Positions 43,891-53,459 of a stretch of DNA of 64,000 nt are shown in pieces (the stretch's first letter is position 1; the number at the start of each line of letters is the position of its first letter). The stretch is from Halopenitus sp041821145. GTDB taxonomy: Archaea > Halobacteriota > Halobacteria > Halobacteriales > Haloferacaceae. A program made the position numbers and the translations under genes. The stretch is from positions 252,569 through 316,568 of the forward strand of contig NZ_JBGUBC010000001.1 in NCBI RefSeq assembly GCF_041821145.1, read 5' to 3'. The notes under the pieces are model-generated. The model was not told the origin of the DNA. It did no database searches and saw only the letters and a program-made list of their open reading frames with translations.

Positions 43891-44087
43891 ACTCACTAAT
43901 CGTTGGAGAATCCCACAGCGACGTATAAGGTGTTTGCGAAAGTCGACGGAACCGTTCGCGACGATCACGTCGATCGACGTCCGGGAGCGGAGAATTCGCC
44001 CCACTCTCGGGCCGGAGCCGTTCATCCTGGTCGGTCGGTGTCGGATTCTCGCGTAGATTTAAGTGGTCGGTGACGGTCCAACGACGT

Positions 44088-45449
44088 ATGACAACGGTAT
44101 ATGCGGTCGCCTCGGCGAAGGGCGGCGTCGGGAAGACGACGACGACGGCGGCGGTTTCGACTCATCTCGCCGACGCGGGCGAGGACGTCGTGGTCATCGA
44201 TGCCGACATCGGGATGGCGAACCTCGCCGGCGCCCTCGGGATCAACGCCGGCGAAACCACGATCCACGACGTCCTCGCCGGACGCGCCGAGCCGGAGGAA
44301 GCAGTTCATCCCGGCCCGAAGGGGATGCGGGTCCTGCCGGGCGAGACGGATCTCGACGCTTACGCGGAGGCGGATCCGGACGGCCTCCAGGATGTCATCG
44401 AGGCCTTCGATGATACGGACTACCTACTCGTCGACGCCGGCGCCGGACTCTCACACGACTCCGCGCTACCGCTTGGGATCGCAGACGAGACGCTACTCGT
44501 GTCGACCCCGGACCGGGAGGCACTCCGGGATACACGAAAGACCGGCGATCTGGCGGAACGGCTCGGGGGATCGGTCGCCGGGGCGGCGATCACCCGCGTC
44601 GATCCCGATGACCCGCCGGAGAACGACGGACCGATCGCGGAGCAAATCAGCGAGTCGATCCTCGGACGGATCCCGGAGGACGACGCCGTCCCGGCTGCCG
44701 TCAAGGCCGACAAACCGCTTTGCACGTTCGCCCCGACCGCACCGGCGACGCGGGCGTATCGTTCGCTGACGACCGAACTCACCGGCGTCGAGGTTCCGAA
44801 GCCGGATCCCGAAGCGCTCGAAACCGACGCGGAGGAGGATGAGGGGGAATCGGACGTGGCCGCGGCCGAGATAGGGGGAGACGCCGAAAACGAGGAACCC
44901 GGAGACGATACCGAGGGGGACGGCGGAGACGGAGAGGCGGAGACGGAACAGGAAGCCGGAATAGAGGAGAACACGGGGTCGATGACGGCACCGATTGCGG
45001 AGGCCGAACCGATGGGGAGCGACGGATCGACGGACGACCTCGACGGATCGGACGGCGCAGAGACACCGAGCGGCATCGACAAGTCCGATGATTCCGAAAA
45101 GACCGGTACGCCGGACGAGGAGCCGGAAAGCGTTCCGTTCCGAACGAATAGTTCGGAAGGCGACGAGGGAACGAACGATCCGGATCGGCGGGCACAATCG
45201 ACTGGAGGGATAGAGGAGGCGGAAGAAATAGGGGAAGAAGAGAGATCGAACGCATCGGAGACGACGAATGACGGGTCTGAGAACGGAGAGGAACCGAAAG
45301 CGACGAGCGAGAACGAGAGGGGCAAATCTGAGAGTGATGAGAAGCCGAGAGCGGAGCCCGAGAGGGACGACGCGGAGAACGAAGGGGACGACGCGGAGAA
45401 CGGCAAGACCGAACGAAAGGGTTTCTTCAGCCGACTGCTCGGTCGCTGA
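44088..45449 (+). CDS. minD4: MinD/ParA-family ATPase with long acidic linker (MinD4-like)
   Basis: 453 residues from MTTVYAVASAKGG. The deviant Walker A KGGVGKTT is at 11-18, switch I DADIGMANLAGALG, and switch II VDAGAGLS. The ATPase ends near 235; then comes about 200 residues of Glu/Asp/Ser/Thr/Gly/Asn linker, and a short basic amphipathic end GFFSRLLGR, which looks like a membrane-targeting sequence. In Haloferax, MinD4 (beside the ATP synthase genes, as here) places chemotaxis arrays and the archaellum at the poles. Symbol assigned by layout and neighbourhood, not by alignment. Confidence 0.75.
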   Translation: MTTVYAVASAKGGVGKTTTTAAVSTHLADAGEDVVVIDADIGMANLAGALGINAGETTIHDVLAGRAEPEEAVHPGPKGMRVLPGETDLDAYAEADPDGLQDVIEAFDDTDYLLVDAGAGLSHDSALPLGIADETLLVSTPDREALRDTRKTGDLAERLGGSVAGAAITRVDPDDPPENDGPIAEQISESILGRIPEDDAVPAAVKADKPLCTFAPTAPATRAYRSLTTELTGVEVPKPDPEALETDAEEDEGESDVAAAEIGGDAENEEPGDDTEGDGGDGEAETEQEAGIEENTGSMTAPIAEAEPMGSDGSTDDLDGSDGAETPSGIDKSDDSEKTGTPDEEPESVPFRTNSSEGDEGTNDPDRRAQSTGGIEEAEEIGEEERSNASETTNDGSENGEEPKATSENERGKSESDEKPRAEPERDDAENEGDDAENGKTERKGFFSRLLGR

Positions 45450-45524
45450 CGCGTTGCCGATCGTCCAAGGCGAGTCTGGTGCAGACGAAAATCGGGAATT
45501 CGACGAATCGGTCGATCCGATCGG

Positions 45525-47336
45525 TCACATCGACTCGGGTGGTTCGACTCCGAGAACCGAAAGCGCGTTCGCAACAGTATGTTTCGACGCACACACGAGC
45601 GCGAGCCGGGCGTCACGTAGCTCGTCGGTCTCCGCCGTGAGCACGGGACACTCCCGGTAAAAGGAGTTGTAGGCGTCCGCGATCTTCCGGGTGTAGGTGG
45701 CGACGATGTGGGGCTTCAGCTCCGACGCTGCGTCCTCGATCACGGCAGGGAAGCGGGCGATCTCTCCGAGAAGATCGCGAGCCTCGGCCGTCTCGAGGAC
45801 GTTCGCGTCGATCGCGCTCGCGTCCGCCGCACCCGCACTCGTTGCGTCCGCCCCGGGGATCGGGATGTCGGCAGCCGCCGCCTCCTCGAGGATACCGCAA
45901 CATCGAGCGTGAACGTACTGAATGTAGGGAGCCGACTGCGCCTCGAAATCGAGCGCGCGGTCCCACTCGAAGGTGATCGCCTTTGCGGGCTGTTTGGAGA
46001 CGACGTCATACCGCACCGCGCCGATACCGACCTGGTGGGCGATGCGCTCGACGTCCGCCTCGGTGAGCTCGTCGTCGCGGATGCGGTCGTCAAGCCGGGT
46101 CTCGACTTCCTCGCGGGCGCGATCGATCGCTTCGTCGAGGAGATCGTCGAGCATCACGCCGGTGCCGCGCCGCGTCGACATCTTGCCCTCGGGTAGGTTC
46201 ACGTACGAGTAAATGACGTTCTCGAGTCGAGAGACGTCGTTGTCGAGGATCTCCAGAGTGGCGTTGAGCTGGTCGGCCTGCAGTTTGTGGTCCTCGCCGA
46301 GGACGGTGACCGCGCGGTCGTACTCCTCGAGTTTCCACTCGTGGTGAGCCAGATCGCGAGTGGTGTACAGTGAGGTCCCGTCCGAGCGGAGGAACACGAG
46401 GTTCTTGTCGATTCCCCACTCGTCCAGTTCCAGTTGCCAGGCGTCCTCCTCGTAGACGGCGTGATCGTCCGCCTGAAGTCGGTCCGCGATCGCATCGGTC
46501 GAGCCGTCGCGCATGAACCGCGTCTCCTTGACGAACTCGTCGAAGTCCGCCGGCAGACGCGCAAGACACTCCTGCATCCCGGAGAGGACCTGGTCCACGA
46601 CCGTTTGGACGCGCTCGTAGGTCTCCTCGTTGCCTGCCTCGAGACCCTGCAGGATCGACTGGATTTCGTCTTCGGCCGCCTCGACGTCCTCGGGGTCGGC
46701 CTCCTCAAGGTAGCTGTTGCCCTTGCGGTAATAGCGCACGAGGTCGTACTCGATGCGGTTGCGAGCGGGCGGGTCCTCGAGATCGGTTTCATCGAAGGTC
46801 TCGTAGGCCCAGGTGAACACGGCCATCTGGCGGCCCGCGTCGTTGACGTAGTAGTGACGATCGACGTCGTAACCGGCCATATCGAGGACGTTCGCGACGG
46901 CATCGCCGATGATGGGATTTCGAGCGCGTCCGACGTGGATCGGGCCCGTTGGATTCGCGCTCGTGTGTTCGACGACGACGGACGTGTCGCGGTCCTCGAG
47001 AGCGCCGTAATCCTCATCGATCCCTGAAGCGAGAGTGTCGTCCAGATACGCTTCCGTCGTCTCGAAGTTAAGATACGGACCGGCGACCGTCACGTCGGAG
47101 AGATACTCGAAGTCGGCGTCGTCGATCACCGCTGCAACGGCCTCGGCGATCTCCGCCGCCACCTGCGGCGGGGCGGCGCCGAGTTCGCCCGCGAGTCGAA
47201 AGGACGCGCTGGAGGCCAGGATCGCGTCCATCTCCTCGGGCGGTTCCTCGATGCCGAGATCGTCGGTCGGGAGATCGAGGTTCGCCAGCGCGTCGGCGAG
47301 CGCGGTCTCGACCTCCGACCGGAACTGTCGGAACAT
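45525..47336 (-). CDS. argS: Arginyl-tRNA synthetase
   Basis: 603 residues. Class I motif in HTSANPTGPIHVGRARNPIIGD (the HIGH motif reads HVGR), and the KMSKS equivalent in EGKMSTRRGTGVML. An N-terminal additional domain (about 1-100) and a C-terminal DALR anticodon-binding domain (about 470-603) are in place. Length is normal. The start has a TATA-like CCTTTTAGAC about 25 bp upstream, embedded in an inverted repeat. Confidence 0.96.
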   Translation of the reverse strand: MFRQFRSEVETALADALANLDLPTDDLGIEEPPEEMDAILASSASFRLAGELGAAPPQVAAEIAEAVAAVIDDADFEYLSDVTVAGPYLNFETTEAYLDDTLASGIDEDYGALEDRDTSVVVEHTSANPTGPIHVGRARNPIIGDAVANVLDMAGYDVDRHYYVNDAGRQMAVFTWAYETFDETDLEDPPARNRIEYDLVRYYRKGNSYLEEADPEDVEAAEDEIQSILQGLEAGNEETYERVQTVVDQVLSGMQECLARLPADFDEFVKETRFMRDGSTDAIADRLQADDHAVYEEDAWQLELDEWGIDKNLVFLRSDGTSLYTTRDLAHHEWKLEEYDRAVTVLGEDHKLQADQLNATLEILDNDVSRLENVIYSYVNLPEGKMSTRRGTGVMLDDLLDEAIDRAREEVETRLDDRIRDDELTEADVERIAHQVGIGAVRYDVVSKQPAKAITFEWDRALDFEAQSAPYIQYVHARCCGILEEAAAADIPIPGADATSAGAADASAIDANVLETAEARDLLGEIARFPAVIEDAASELKPHIVATYTRKIADAYNSFYRECPVLTAETDELRDARLALVCASKHTVANALSVLGVEPPESM

Positions 47337-47348
47337 GCCCGCCCGTTC

Positions 47349-47370
47349 AAGGGCCGTCTAAAAGGCCCTT
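47349..47370. promoter_or_regulatory. Inverted repeat overlapping the argS TATA box
   Basis: AAGGGCC (47349-47355), 8-nt centre, GGCCCTT (47364-47370). The centre contains the AT-rich CTAAAA, read as TTTTAG on the argS strand and 25 bp from its ATG. Confidence 0.45.
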
Positions 47371-47546
47371 GCGAAGCGGCGCGTCGGACGATGGAGACGT
47401 CGCGACCGACGCGTCTTTGTACCGCGGGATGCTGTTCGAATACGACGCGAGGCTGATTTGAACGGGGGTCCAGAACGGATCGAATCAGGTCGAGATGGTC
47501 GCCTGAATCACGTTCGATGTCGTTCCAATTTTGAGATCTGTTCCGC

Positions 47547-47578
47547 ATTCGTTATACTTTTATCAGGACGGAACGAAT
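47547..47578. promoter_or_regulatory. Inverted repeat flanking the riboflavin kinase TATA box
   Basis: ATTCGTT (47547-47553) and AACGAAT (47572-47578) flank TATACTTTTATC, centred about 28 bp before the ATG at 47589. A candidate operator for autoregulation by the HTH domain of the same gene product. Confidence 0.45.
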
Positions 47579-47588
47579 CCGATCGTGT

Positions 47589-48344
47589 ATGCCAGAGACG
47601 GCAACGGCGACGATGGGGACGGGGCCGGACGAGATCGCGGCGCTCAAAGCGGTCGCGCTCGCCGGCGGGCTCCAGGAGACGAAAGTGTCGTGTGCGGCTC
47701 TCGGTGAGGACCTCGACGCGTCGGCACAGACCGCCTCCAGACGGCTCCAGCGTCTCGAAGAGGCCGGTCTGATCGACCGCGATGTCGTCGGTGACGGCCA
47801 GTGGGTATCGGTCACCGAGGCCGGCGAATCGAGGCTTCGTGGCGAGTACGCGGACTATCGACGTCTCTTCGAGAACGAGACCGATCTCACGCTGGAGGGC
47901 GTCATCACGAGCGGGATGGGCGAGGGACGCCACTACATCACGCTGGAGGGGTACATGGAACAGTTCCGAACTCGGCTCGGGTACGAGCCCTTCCCCGGAA
48001 CGCTCAACATCGAACTCGACGAGACGAGCGTTCGAAAGCGCGGCGAGCTCGTCGGTATCGAGGCGATCGACATCGACGAGTGGGCGGACGAGGACCGAAC
48101 CTACGGTGCTGCGACCTGTTACGGCGTCAGGGTCATCGCCGATCCGGGCACGGCGGAAGAACACGAGTACGAGGGCGCACACGTGATCGTCCCGGATCGA
48201 ACCCACCACGACGACTCGCAACTCGAGGTCATCGCGCCCGAGAAGCTCCGGGATGCGCTCGGCCTCGTTGACGACGAAACGGTACGCCTCCACGTCGAGC
48301 CGACGAGCCGTGCGGATCGTCGAGCTCCGGAGGCCGATCGCTGA
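47589..48344 (+). CDS. rbkR: CTP-dependent riboflavin kinase with HTH domain (RbkR type)
   Basis: 251 residues. An N-terminal winged helix (about 15-95; SAQTASRRLQRLEEAGLIDRD) precedes the archaeal riboflavin kinase domain (about 100-235; LEGVITSGMGEGRHYITLEGY and FPGTLNIEL). The kinase makes FMN from riboflavin using CTP. In other archaea the HTH form (RbkR) also regulates riboflavin genes. The stop overlaps the ribB start (TGATG), consistent with a riboflavin operon. Confidence 0.93.
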   Translation: MPETATATMGTGPDEIAALKAVALAGGLQETKVSCAALGEDLDASAQTASRRLQRLEEAGLIDRDVVGDGQWVSVTEAGESRLRGEYADYRRLFENETDLTLEGVITSGMGEGRHYITLEGYMEQFRTRLGYEPFPGTLNIELDETSVRKRGELVGIEAIDIDEWADEDRTYGAATCYGVRVIADPGTAEEHEYEGAHVIVPDRTHHDDSQLEVIAPEKLRDALGLVDDETVRLHVEPTSRADRRAPEADR

Positions 48345-49021
48345 TGCGTGCGAACCCGAACACGGACGTCGAGTCGGTTCTCGACGCCTTCCGAGCCGGC
48401 GATCCGGTGTGTGTCCACGACTTCGCCGATCGGGAGGGCGAAACCGACATCATCTACCCCGCATCCGCGGTCACCCCGGCAGCCGTCTCGCAAATGCGAA
48501 ATGACGCCGGGGGACTCGTCTGCGTCGCGGTCGGCCATCAGGTGGCCGAAGCGTTCGATCTGCCGTTTCTGGCCGAGGCGCTCGACCATCCCGCGATCGA
48601 CGACAATCCGGCCTACGACGATCGATCGTCGTTCTCGCTGCCGGTGAACCATCACGAGACGTTCACGGGGATCACGGACGTCGATCGCGCGCGGACGATC
48701 ACCGAATTGGGCAACGCGGCAGCGGCCGTCAAGCGCGATCCGGATGCATACACCGCCGAGGATTTCGCATCCGAGTTCCACACACCCGGACACGTCCATC
48801 TCCTCCGGGGCGCCGCCGACGGATTACGCGACCGGACCGGCCACACGGAGTTTGCGCTCGCACTCGCCGAAGCGACCGGCACACCCCCCGCCGCCGTCGT
48901 CTGTGAGATGCTCGACGACGAGACCGGGGCAGCCCTGACACCCGCGGACGCGAAATCATACGCGGACCGGCAGGAGATTCCGTACGTTGAAGGCGAGACG
49001 CTCCTCGATGCCCTCATATAG
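48344..49021 (+). CDS. ribB: 3,4-dihydroxy-2-butanone 4-phosphate synthase
   Basis: 225 residues. Active-site signatures DREGETDIIYPA, RNDAGGLVCVAV and HTPGHVHLLRG are intact. It makes the four-carbon precursor of riboflavin from ribulose 5-phosphate. No GTP cyclohydrolase II domain is fused. It overlaps the riboflavin kinase gene by one base. Confidence 0.95.
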   Translation: MRANPNTDVESVLDAFRAGDPVCVHDFADREGETDIIYPASAVTPAAVSQMRNDAGGLVCVAVGHQVAEAFDLPFLAEALDHPAIDDNPAYDDRSSFSLPVNHHETFTGITDVDRARTITELGNAAAAVKRDPDAYTAEDFASEFHTPGHVHLLRGAADGLRDRTGHTEFALALAEATGTPPAAVVCEMLDDETGAALTPADAKSYADRQEIPYVEGETLLDALI

Positions 49022-49108
49022 CCGGGATTCGACCGCCCCTCGGGGCGACCATCTCGTCCGGACGCGAATTCCCCCTCATTTATCACCGACGACGACGACC
49101 GGGGACGT

Positions 49109-50041
49109 ATGAGCTTCGAGGAGATGGACGTCGACACCATCTGGAAGAACGGCGAGTTCGTCGATTGGGAGGACGCGACGACCCACGTCCTCACCCACGC
49201 GCTCCACTACGGAACGGGCGTCTTCGAGGGCGTCCGATGTTACGATACCGAGAACGGGCCCGCGATCTTTCGGTGGGAAGAGCATCTCGATCGACTCTTC
49301 GATTCGGCAAAACTGTACGATCTGGAGATCGATCACTCGCGTGCGGAGCTGACCGAGGCGACCCTGGATCTGCTCCGACGTCAGGATCTCGAGAGCGGCT
49401 ACATCCGACCGATCGCGTACTACGGATATCATTCGCTCGGCGTCTCGCCGAAGGACTGCCCGACGGACGTGGCGATCGCCGCCTGGCCGTGGGGGACCTA
49501 CCTCGGCGAGGAGGCACTGAACGAGGGCGTCGACGTGATGGTCTCCTCCTGGCGCAAGCACGCATCCTCACAGATCCCGACGAACGTGAAGACGACGGGA
49601 CTGTACGTCAACTCGATGCTCGCCGGCGAGGAGGCCCGTCGAAACGGCTACGTGGAGGCGATCGTCCTGAACAAGGAGGGCAACGTCGCGGAGGGTCCAG
49701 GCGAGAACATCTTTCTCGTCGACGACGGGGAGATATACACCACCGGACGCGCCCAGTCGATCCTGGAGGGGATCACCCGCGATACCGTCATCACGCTGGC
49801 GCGCGAGCGCGGCTACACGGTCCACGACGAGGCGGTGCTCTCCCGGGGACAACTGTACACCGCCGACGAGCTCTTTTTCACCGGCTCGGCCGCCGAAGTC
49901 ACGCCGATCCGCTCGGTCGACGACACCCAGATCGGAGCCGGTACGCGCGGGCCGGTGACCGAGGAGATTCAGGACGCGTTCTTCGAACTCGTCGAGCGCC
50001 AGAGCGACGAGCACGACGACTGGTTCACCTACCTGGAGTGA
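49109..50041 (+). CDS. ilvE: Branched-chain amino acid aminotransferase
   Basis: 310 residues. Fold-type IV PLP motifs: HALHYGTGVFEGVRCY, the PLP-lysine region TNVKTTGLYVNSMLA with ARRNGYVEAIVLNKEGNVAEGPGENIFLV, and the C-terminal FFTGSAAEVTPI. It transaminates Leu, Ile and Val. Own promoter: TTCCCCCTCATTTATC about 40 bp upstream. ilvA is 10 kb away. Confidence 0.94.
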   Translation: MSFEEMDVDTIWKNGEFVDWEDATTHVLTHALHYGTGVFEGVRCYDTENGPAIFRWEEHLDRLFDSAKLYDLEIDHSRAELTEATLDLLRRQDLESGYIRPIAYYGYHSLGVSPKDCPTDVAIAAWPWGTYLGEEALNEGVDVMVSSWRKHASSQIPTNVKTTGLYVNSMLAGEEARRNGYVEAIVLNKEGNVAEGPGENIFLVDDGEIYTTGRAQSILEGITRDTVITLARERGYTVHDEAVLSRGQLYTADELFFTGSAAEVTPIRSVDDTQIGAGTRGPVTEEIQDAFFELVERQSDEHDDWFTYLE

Positions 50042-50059
50042 GGCCGGGGCGCGGGGAGT

Positions 50060-50707
50060 TCACTCCGCGTCGACCCGATCGTCGCCCCGATCGACGGCCT
50101 CCGCGATCGTCTGCTCTTCGACGGGGATCTGGTGGGCGGACTCGGCGAATCCCGCCGAGAGGATCCTGGTCATCGCCTCCTCGACCGTCTCTTCAGTATC
50201 GGTGACGCGTTCGGGTTCGACCTCGATGACGTAGCCGGAGGTGATGTTCGGCGCCGTGGGCATGAACAACACGAGCCTGCCGTCGCGGGTCTTCTTGCCG
50301 GTCTTGAACGCGGTCATCCGGATCCCCTTCCAGGTCTCGAGGTGGACCGGTTTTTGTAGCTCGTCGGTCCCGGAGAGGGCAGTCTCGACGGCGAGTTTCG
50401 AGGCGTTGTAGACGACCCGAAGTGCCGGAATGTGGTTGATCGCGTCGTCGAGACGGGCCTCCATGAACCGTCCAAGCGTCGTTCGCATGAAGTATCCGAC
50501 CGCGAGGACGAGCGTGGTGAACAGTGCGAGCGCGATGAGCACGCGATACAGGGGGAGGGCCGGCTCGACGAGCCACTCGGGTTCGAGAGTGTCGATGAGC
50601 GGGATCGCGACGATTTGTCGGTAGATCCACCCGACGACGAGCAGCAGCACGATGAGCGGCACGAGAACGATGAGTCCGCTTGCAAAGTCGCGTTTCCACG
50701 TGGACAT
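50060..50707 (-). CDS. DUF502 family membrane protein
   Basis: 215 residues from MSTWKRDFASG. Two transmembrane helices (about 8-30 and 50-72) and the DUF502 region (MTAFKTGKKTRDGRLVLFMPTAPNITSGYVIEV). Function unknown. The start at 50707 is preferred over 50722 and 50836 because a TATA box (CATATAAG at 50735-50742 on the plus strand) lies about 30 bp upstream. Convergent with ilvE. Confidence 0.88.
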   Translation of the reverse strand: MSTWKRDFASGLIVLVPLIVLLLVVGWIYRQIVAIPLIDTLEPEWLVEPALPLYRVLIALALFTTLVLAVGYFMRTTLGRFMEARLDDAINHIPALRVVYNASKLAVETALSGTDELQKPVHLETWKGIRMTAFKTGKKTRDGRLVLFMPTAPNITSGYVIEVEPERVTDTEETVEEAMTRILSAGFAESAHQIPVEEQTIAEAVDRGDDRVDAE

Positions 50708-50734
50708 CCGATGTAGGGACATGTGGTGGCCGCG

Positions 50735-50742
50735 CATATAAG
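50735..50742 (-). promoter_or_regulatory. TATA box for the DUF502 gene
   Basis: CTTATATG on the coding strand, about 30 bp before the ATG at 50707; decides among three possible starts. Confidence 0.5.
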
Positions 50743-50980
50743 GATACAGACCCGGCGAGGACCCCCGTGGCCCGGTTCGAGGCCGAATCCGACCGATCGA
50801 GTCGAAACACGTCGGCGCCCGAGCGTGAGAAACCACCGCAACCGACGTCTCACCCGCGACGAAGCGGTCGCGATCGACGGGACCATTCGATCGAGAGTTC
50901 GAACCGCCGGCCGATCACCGTTGGGAGATCGACCGGTGAGACATCACAGAAGCTAACACGGCCACCCGTCTCCGATCGGT

Positions 50981-51523
50981 ATGATCGGATCACTCGTTGC
51001 GACGGCCCTGTGGGCCATGCTACCGGCGTACGTTCCGAACAACGTCGCGGTGCTGGCCGGCGGGGGACGACCGATCGACGGCGGTCGAACCTGGAACGGA
51101 AAGCGGGTGCTTGGCGACGGGAAGACCTGGCGAGGCACGGCGGCGGGAACGCTTGCCGGCGTTCTGCTCGCGGTCGGGCTGAACGCAGTCAATGGTTCCG
51201 TATCGGCGGCGATCGGCGTCGAGTTGCCGACCTTTCCGTACCATGCCGCGTTCGCGCTCGCGTTCGGCGCGATGTGTGGCGACATCGCGGCGTCGTTTCT
51301 CAAACGACGATCGGGCCGCGAGCGTGGAGCATCGTTTCCGGGACTTGATCAGCTTGATTTCGTCGTCGCCGCACTCGTCTTTACGCGCGTGATCGCCCCG
51401 GACTGGTTCGGCGAGTGGTTCACACTCGGAGTGATCGCGGTCGTACTCGTTATCACCCCCGTGTTACACGTGGGCACGAACGTGATCGCGTTCGCGATCG
51501 GCGTGAAAAACGAGCCCTGGTGA
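50981..51523 (+). CDS. carS: CDP-archaeol synthase
   Basis: 180 residues, about five hydrophobic helices. Signatures: MLPAYVPNNVAVLAGG, RVLGDGKTWRGTAAGT and CGDIAASFLKRR with GLDQLDFVV. The enzyme activates digeranylgeranylglycerol phosphate with CTP in archaeal membrane lipid synthesis. Length is normal. The 273 bp before it hold no gene. Confidence 0.95.
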   Translation: MIGSLVATALWAMLPAYVPNNVAVLAGGGRPIDGGRTWNGKRVLGDGKTWRGTAAGTLAGVLLAVGLNAVNGSVSAAIGVELPTFPYHAAFALAFGAMCGDIAASFLKRRSGRERGASFPGLDQLDFVVAALVFTRVIAPDWFGEWFTLGVIAVVLVITPVLHVGTNVIAFAIGVKNEPW

Positions 51524-51765
51524 ACTGCCTCGGGATCGACCCGGTGACAGCTGCCCCACCATTCGGTGAATCGCTTCGGGCGAGCTAGGGAGAGTACCTT
51601 TGTACTCGTCACGGAGAGCTGGCTAGCCGCGCTGGTCACCGGTCGGGAGTGGTGGCACGGGGTCATGCTGTTCGACTGCGTCGGGGTCGTCCCAGTTGTG
51701 GCGCTACTATTCGACGACGGATCGGACGTCCCGGGAGGTTTCTCCGGTGACGTCCCGGAACGGCC

Positions 51766-53340
51766 CTACGGCGAGACCCCGTACAGTTCGCCGTATTTCG
51801 ACTCGACGTACTCCGTGAAGGCGGCCGCAGAGAGGGACTCGCCGGTCGCGAGCCGCACCAGTTCGTCGGTCTCGTAGCGTGCACCGTGTCGGTGAACGTT
51901 CTCGTGAAGCCACTCGTGGAGAGCGTCGAACTCGCCGTCGGCGATCCGCGCCTCGAGATCGGGCCCGTCCCGGTCGTCGATGTCGCGTTCGGCCGCCGCG
52001 AACAACTGGGCGGCCATGACGGAGCCGAGCGAGTAGGTCGGGAAGTATCCGAAGTTGCCGTGACTCCAGTGGACGTCCTGGAGACACCCCTCGGCGTCCG
52101 TCTCGGGGCGGATCCCCAGATACCGTTCGTACTTGTCGTTCCACACCTCCGGGACGTCCTCGACCGCGAGGTGGCCACGAACGAGGTCGCGTTCGATCTC
52201 GAAGCGGACGAGAATATGCAGGTGGTAGGTGAGTTCGTCGGCCTGGACGCGGATGAGGTTGTTCGGATGGACCTGGTTGACCGCCTCGTAGGCGTCCTCG
52301 ACGGTCGCGTCCTCCGTGCCCGGGAAGAACTCCTGAAACGTCGGCAGGAACTGCTCCCAGAAGGCACGACTGCGTCCGACGTGGTTCTCCCAGAGCCGCG
52401 ACTGGGACTCATGCACCGACAGATCGCGCGACTCGCCGAGCGGGGTGCCAAAGTGATTCTGCGGCAGCCCGAGAGTGTATCGCGCGTGGCCGAACTCGTG
52501 GATCGTGGATCCGACCGCTGAAAGCGGATCGGAGTCGTCGAAGCGGGTCGTAACCCGGCAGTCGAACTGGTTGCCCGCAGTGAACGGATGGGCGGAAATG
52601 TCGAGGCGACCGCGTTCGAAGTCGTATCCAAGCAGGTCGAGGGCCTCCCGCGCGAGTGTCTCCTGTTTGTCCTCCGGGAAGGACCCCTCGAAGGTGTTAA
52701 CCGCGAGATCGGCCTCCGATCCCCGGATCGCATCGATCAGGGGAACGAGCGTTCCGCGGAGTTCCTCAAGGATCGTCTCCGCCTGTTCGATCGGGAGATA
52801 TGGCTCGTATTCCTCGAAGAGCACCGTGTAGGGGTCGCGATCGGGATCGATGTGCTCGGCGTACTCGCGTTTGAGTTCGACGAGTCGTTCGAGATGGGGC
52901 GCAAACGACGCGAAGTCGTCCGCAGCCCTCGCCTGCTCCCAGACCGCGAGCGCCTCCGAGGAGGCCTCGGAGATCTCCTCGACGAGGTCGCGGGGCACCG
53001 AATCCGCGCGCTCGTACGTGCGTCGGATCTCACGGACGGCTGACGCCTGCTCGTCGGAGAGTCCCGCATTCGCGCTCGGTTCCGACCGCTCGTCGATCTC
53101 GTCGAGGAGGTCACCGGTCTTCTCGGCAGTGAGCAGGTCGTGTTCGAGCGAGGAGAGGGCGGAGAGCTGCTTCGAGCGAGCGGGCGTGCCCCCCTCAGGC
53201 ATCATCACCTGTTGGTCCCACGAGAGCACGCCGGAGGCACTCGAGACGGCGCTCCACCGGCGGGAACGGTCGAGTAGCGCCTCGTAGGCGTCCTCGAGAC
53301 TCCGATCGTGATCGGGGCGTTCGGACGGATCGGTTTCCAT
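51766..53340 (-). CDS. Carboxypeptidase, peptidase family M32
   Basis: 524 residues. The zinc motif HEFGH is at 281-285, with the downstream Glu in SVHESQSRLWENH and family signatures WDQQVMMPEGG and FTAGNQFDCRVTTRF. It trims C-terminal residues of peptides in the cytoplasm. Length is as expected. The 240 bp before its stop hold a plus-strand ORF (51566-51877) that I do not accept as real. Confidence 0.94.
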   Translation of the reverse strand: METDPSERPDHDRSLEDAYEALLDRSRRWSAVSSASGVLSWDQQVMMPEGGTPARSKQLSALSSLEHDLLTAEKTGDLLDEIDERSEPSANAGLSDEQASAVREIRRTYERADSVPRDLVEEISEASSEALAVWEQARAADDFASFAPHLERLVELKREYAEHIDPDRDPYTVLFEEYEPYLPIEQAETILEELRGTLVPLIDAIRGSEADLAVNTFEGSFPEDKQETLAREALDLLGYDFERGRLDISAHPFTAGNQFDCRVTTRFDDSDPLSAVGSTIHEFGHARYTLGLPQNHFGTPLGESRDLSVHESQSRLWENHVGRSRAFWEQFLPTFQEFFPGTEDATVEDAYEAVNQVHPNNLIRVQADELTYHLHILVRFEIERDLVRGHLAVEDVPEVWNDKYERYLGIRPETDAEGCLQDVHWSHGNFGYFPTYSLGSVMAAQLFAAAERDIDDRDGPDLEARIADGEFDALHEWLHENVHRHGARYETDELVRLATGESLSAAAFTEYVESKYGELYGVSP

Positions 53341-53459
53341 ACCCGAGATACCACCGCCGGGCTAAAGAACGCCGCGCCTTGACCGTGGTCGGAATCGGCG
53401 ACCGGCTGGGAGAGAAGCCTGCGATCGGGCGGGGTATCCCCCACGTTCGGTTCACTGCG

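Noticed and set aside
51566..51877. 103-codon plus-strand ORF after carS
   Set aside because: Half of it is antisense to the M32 peptidase; no motif, no promoter, no family I recognise.
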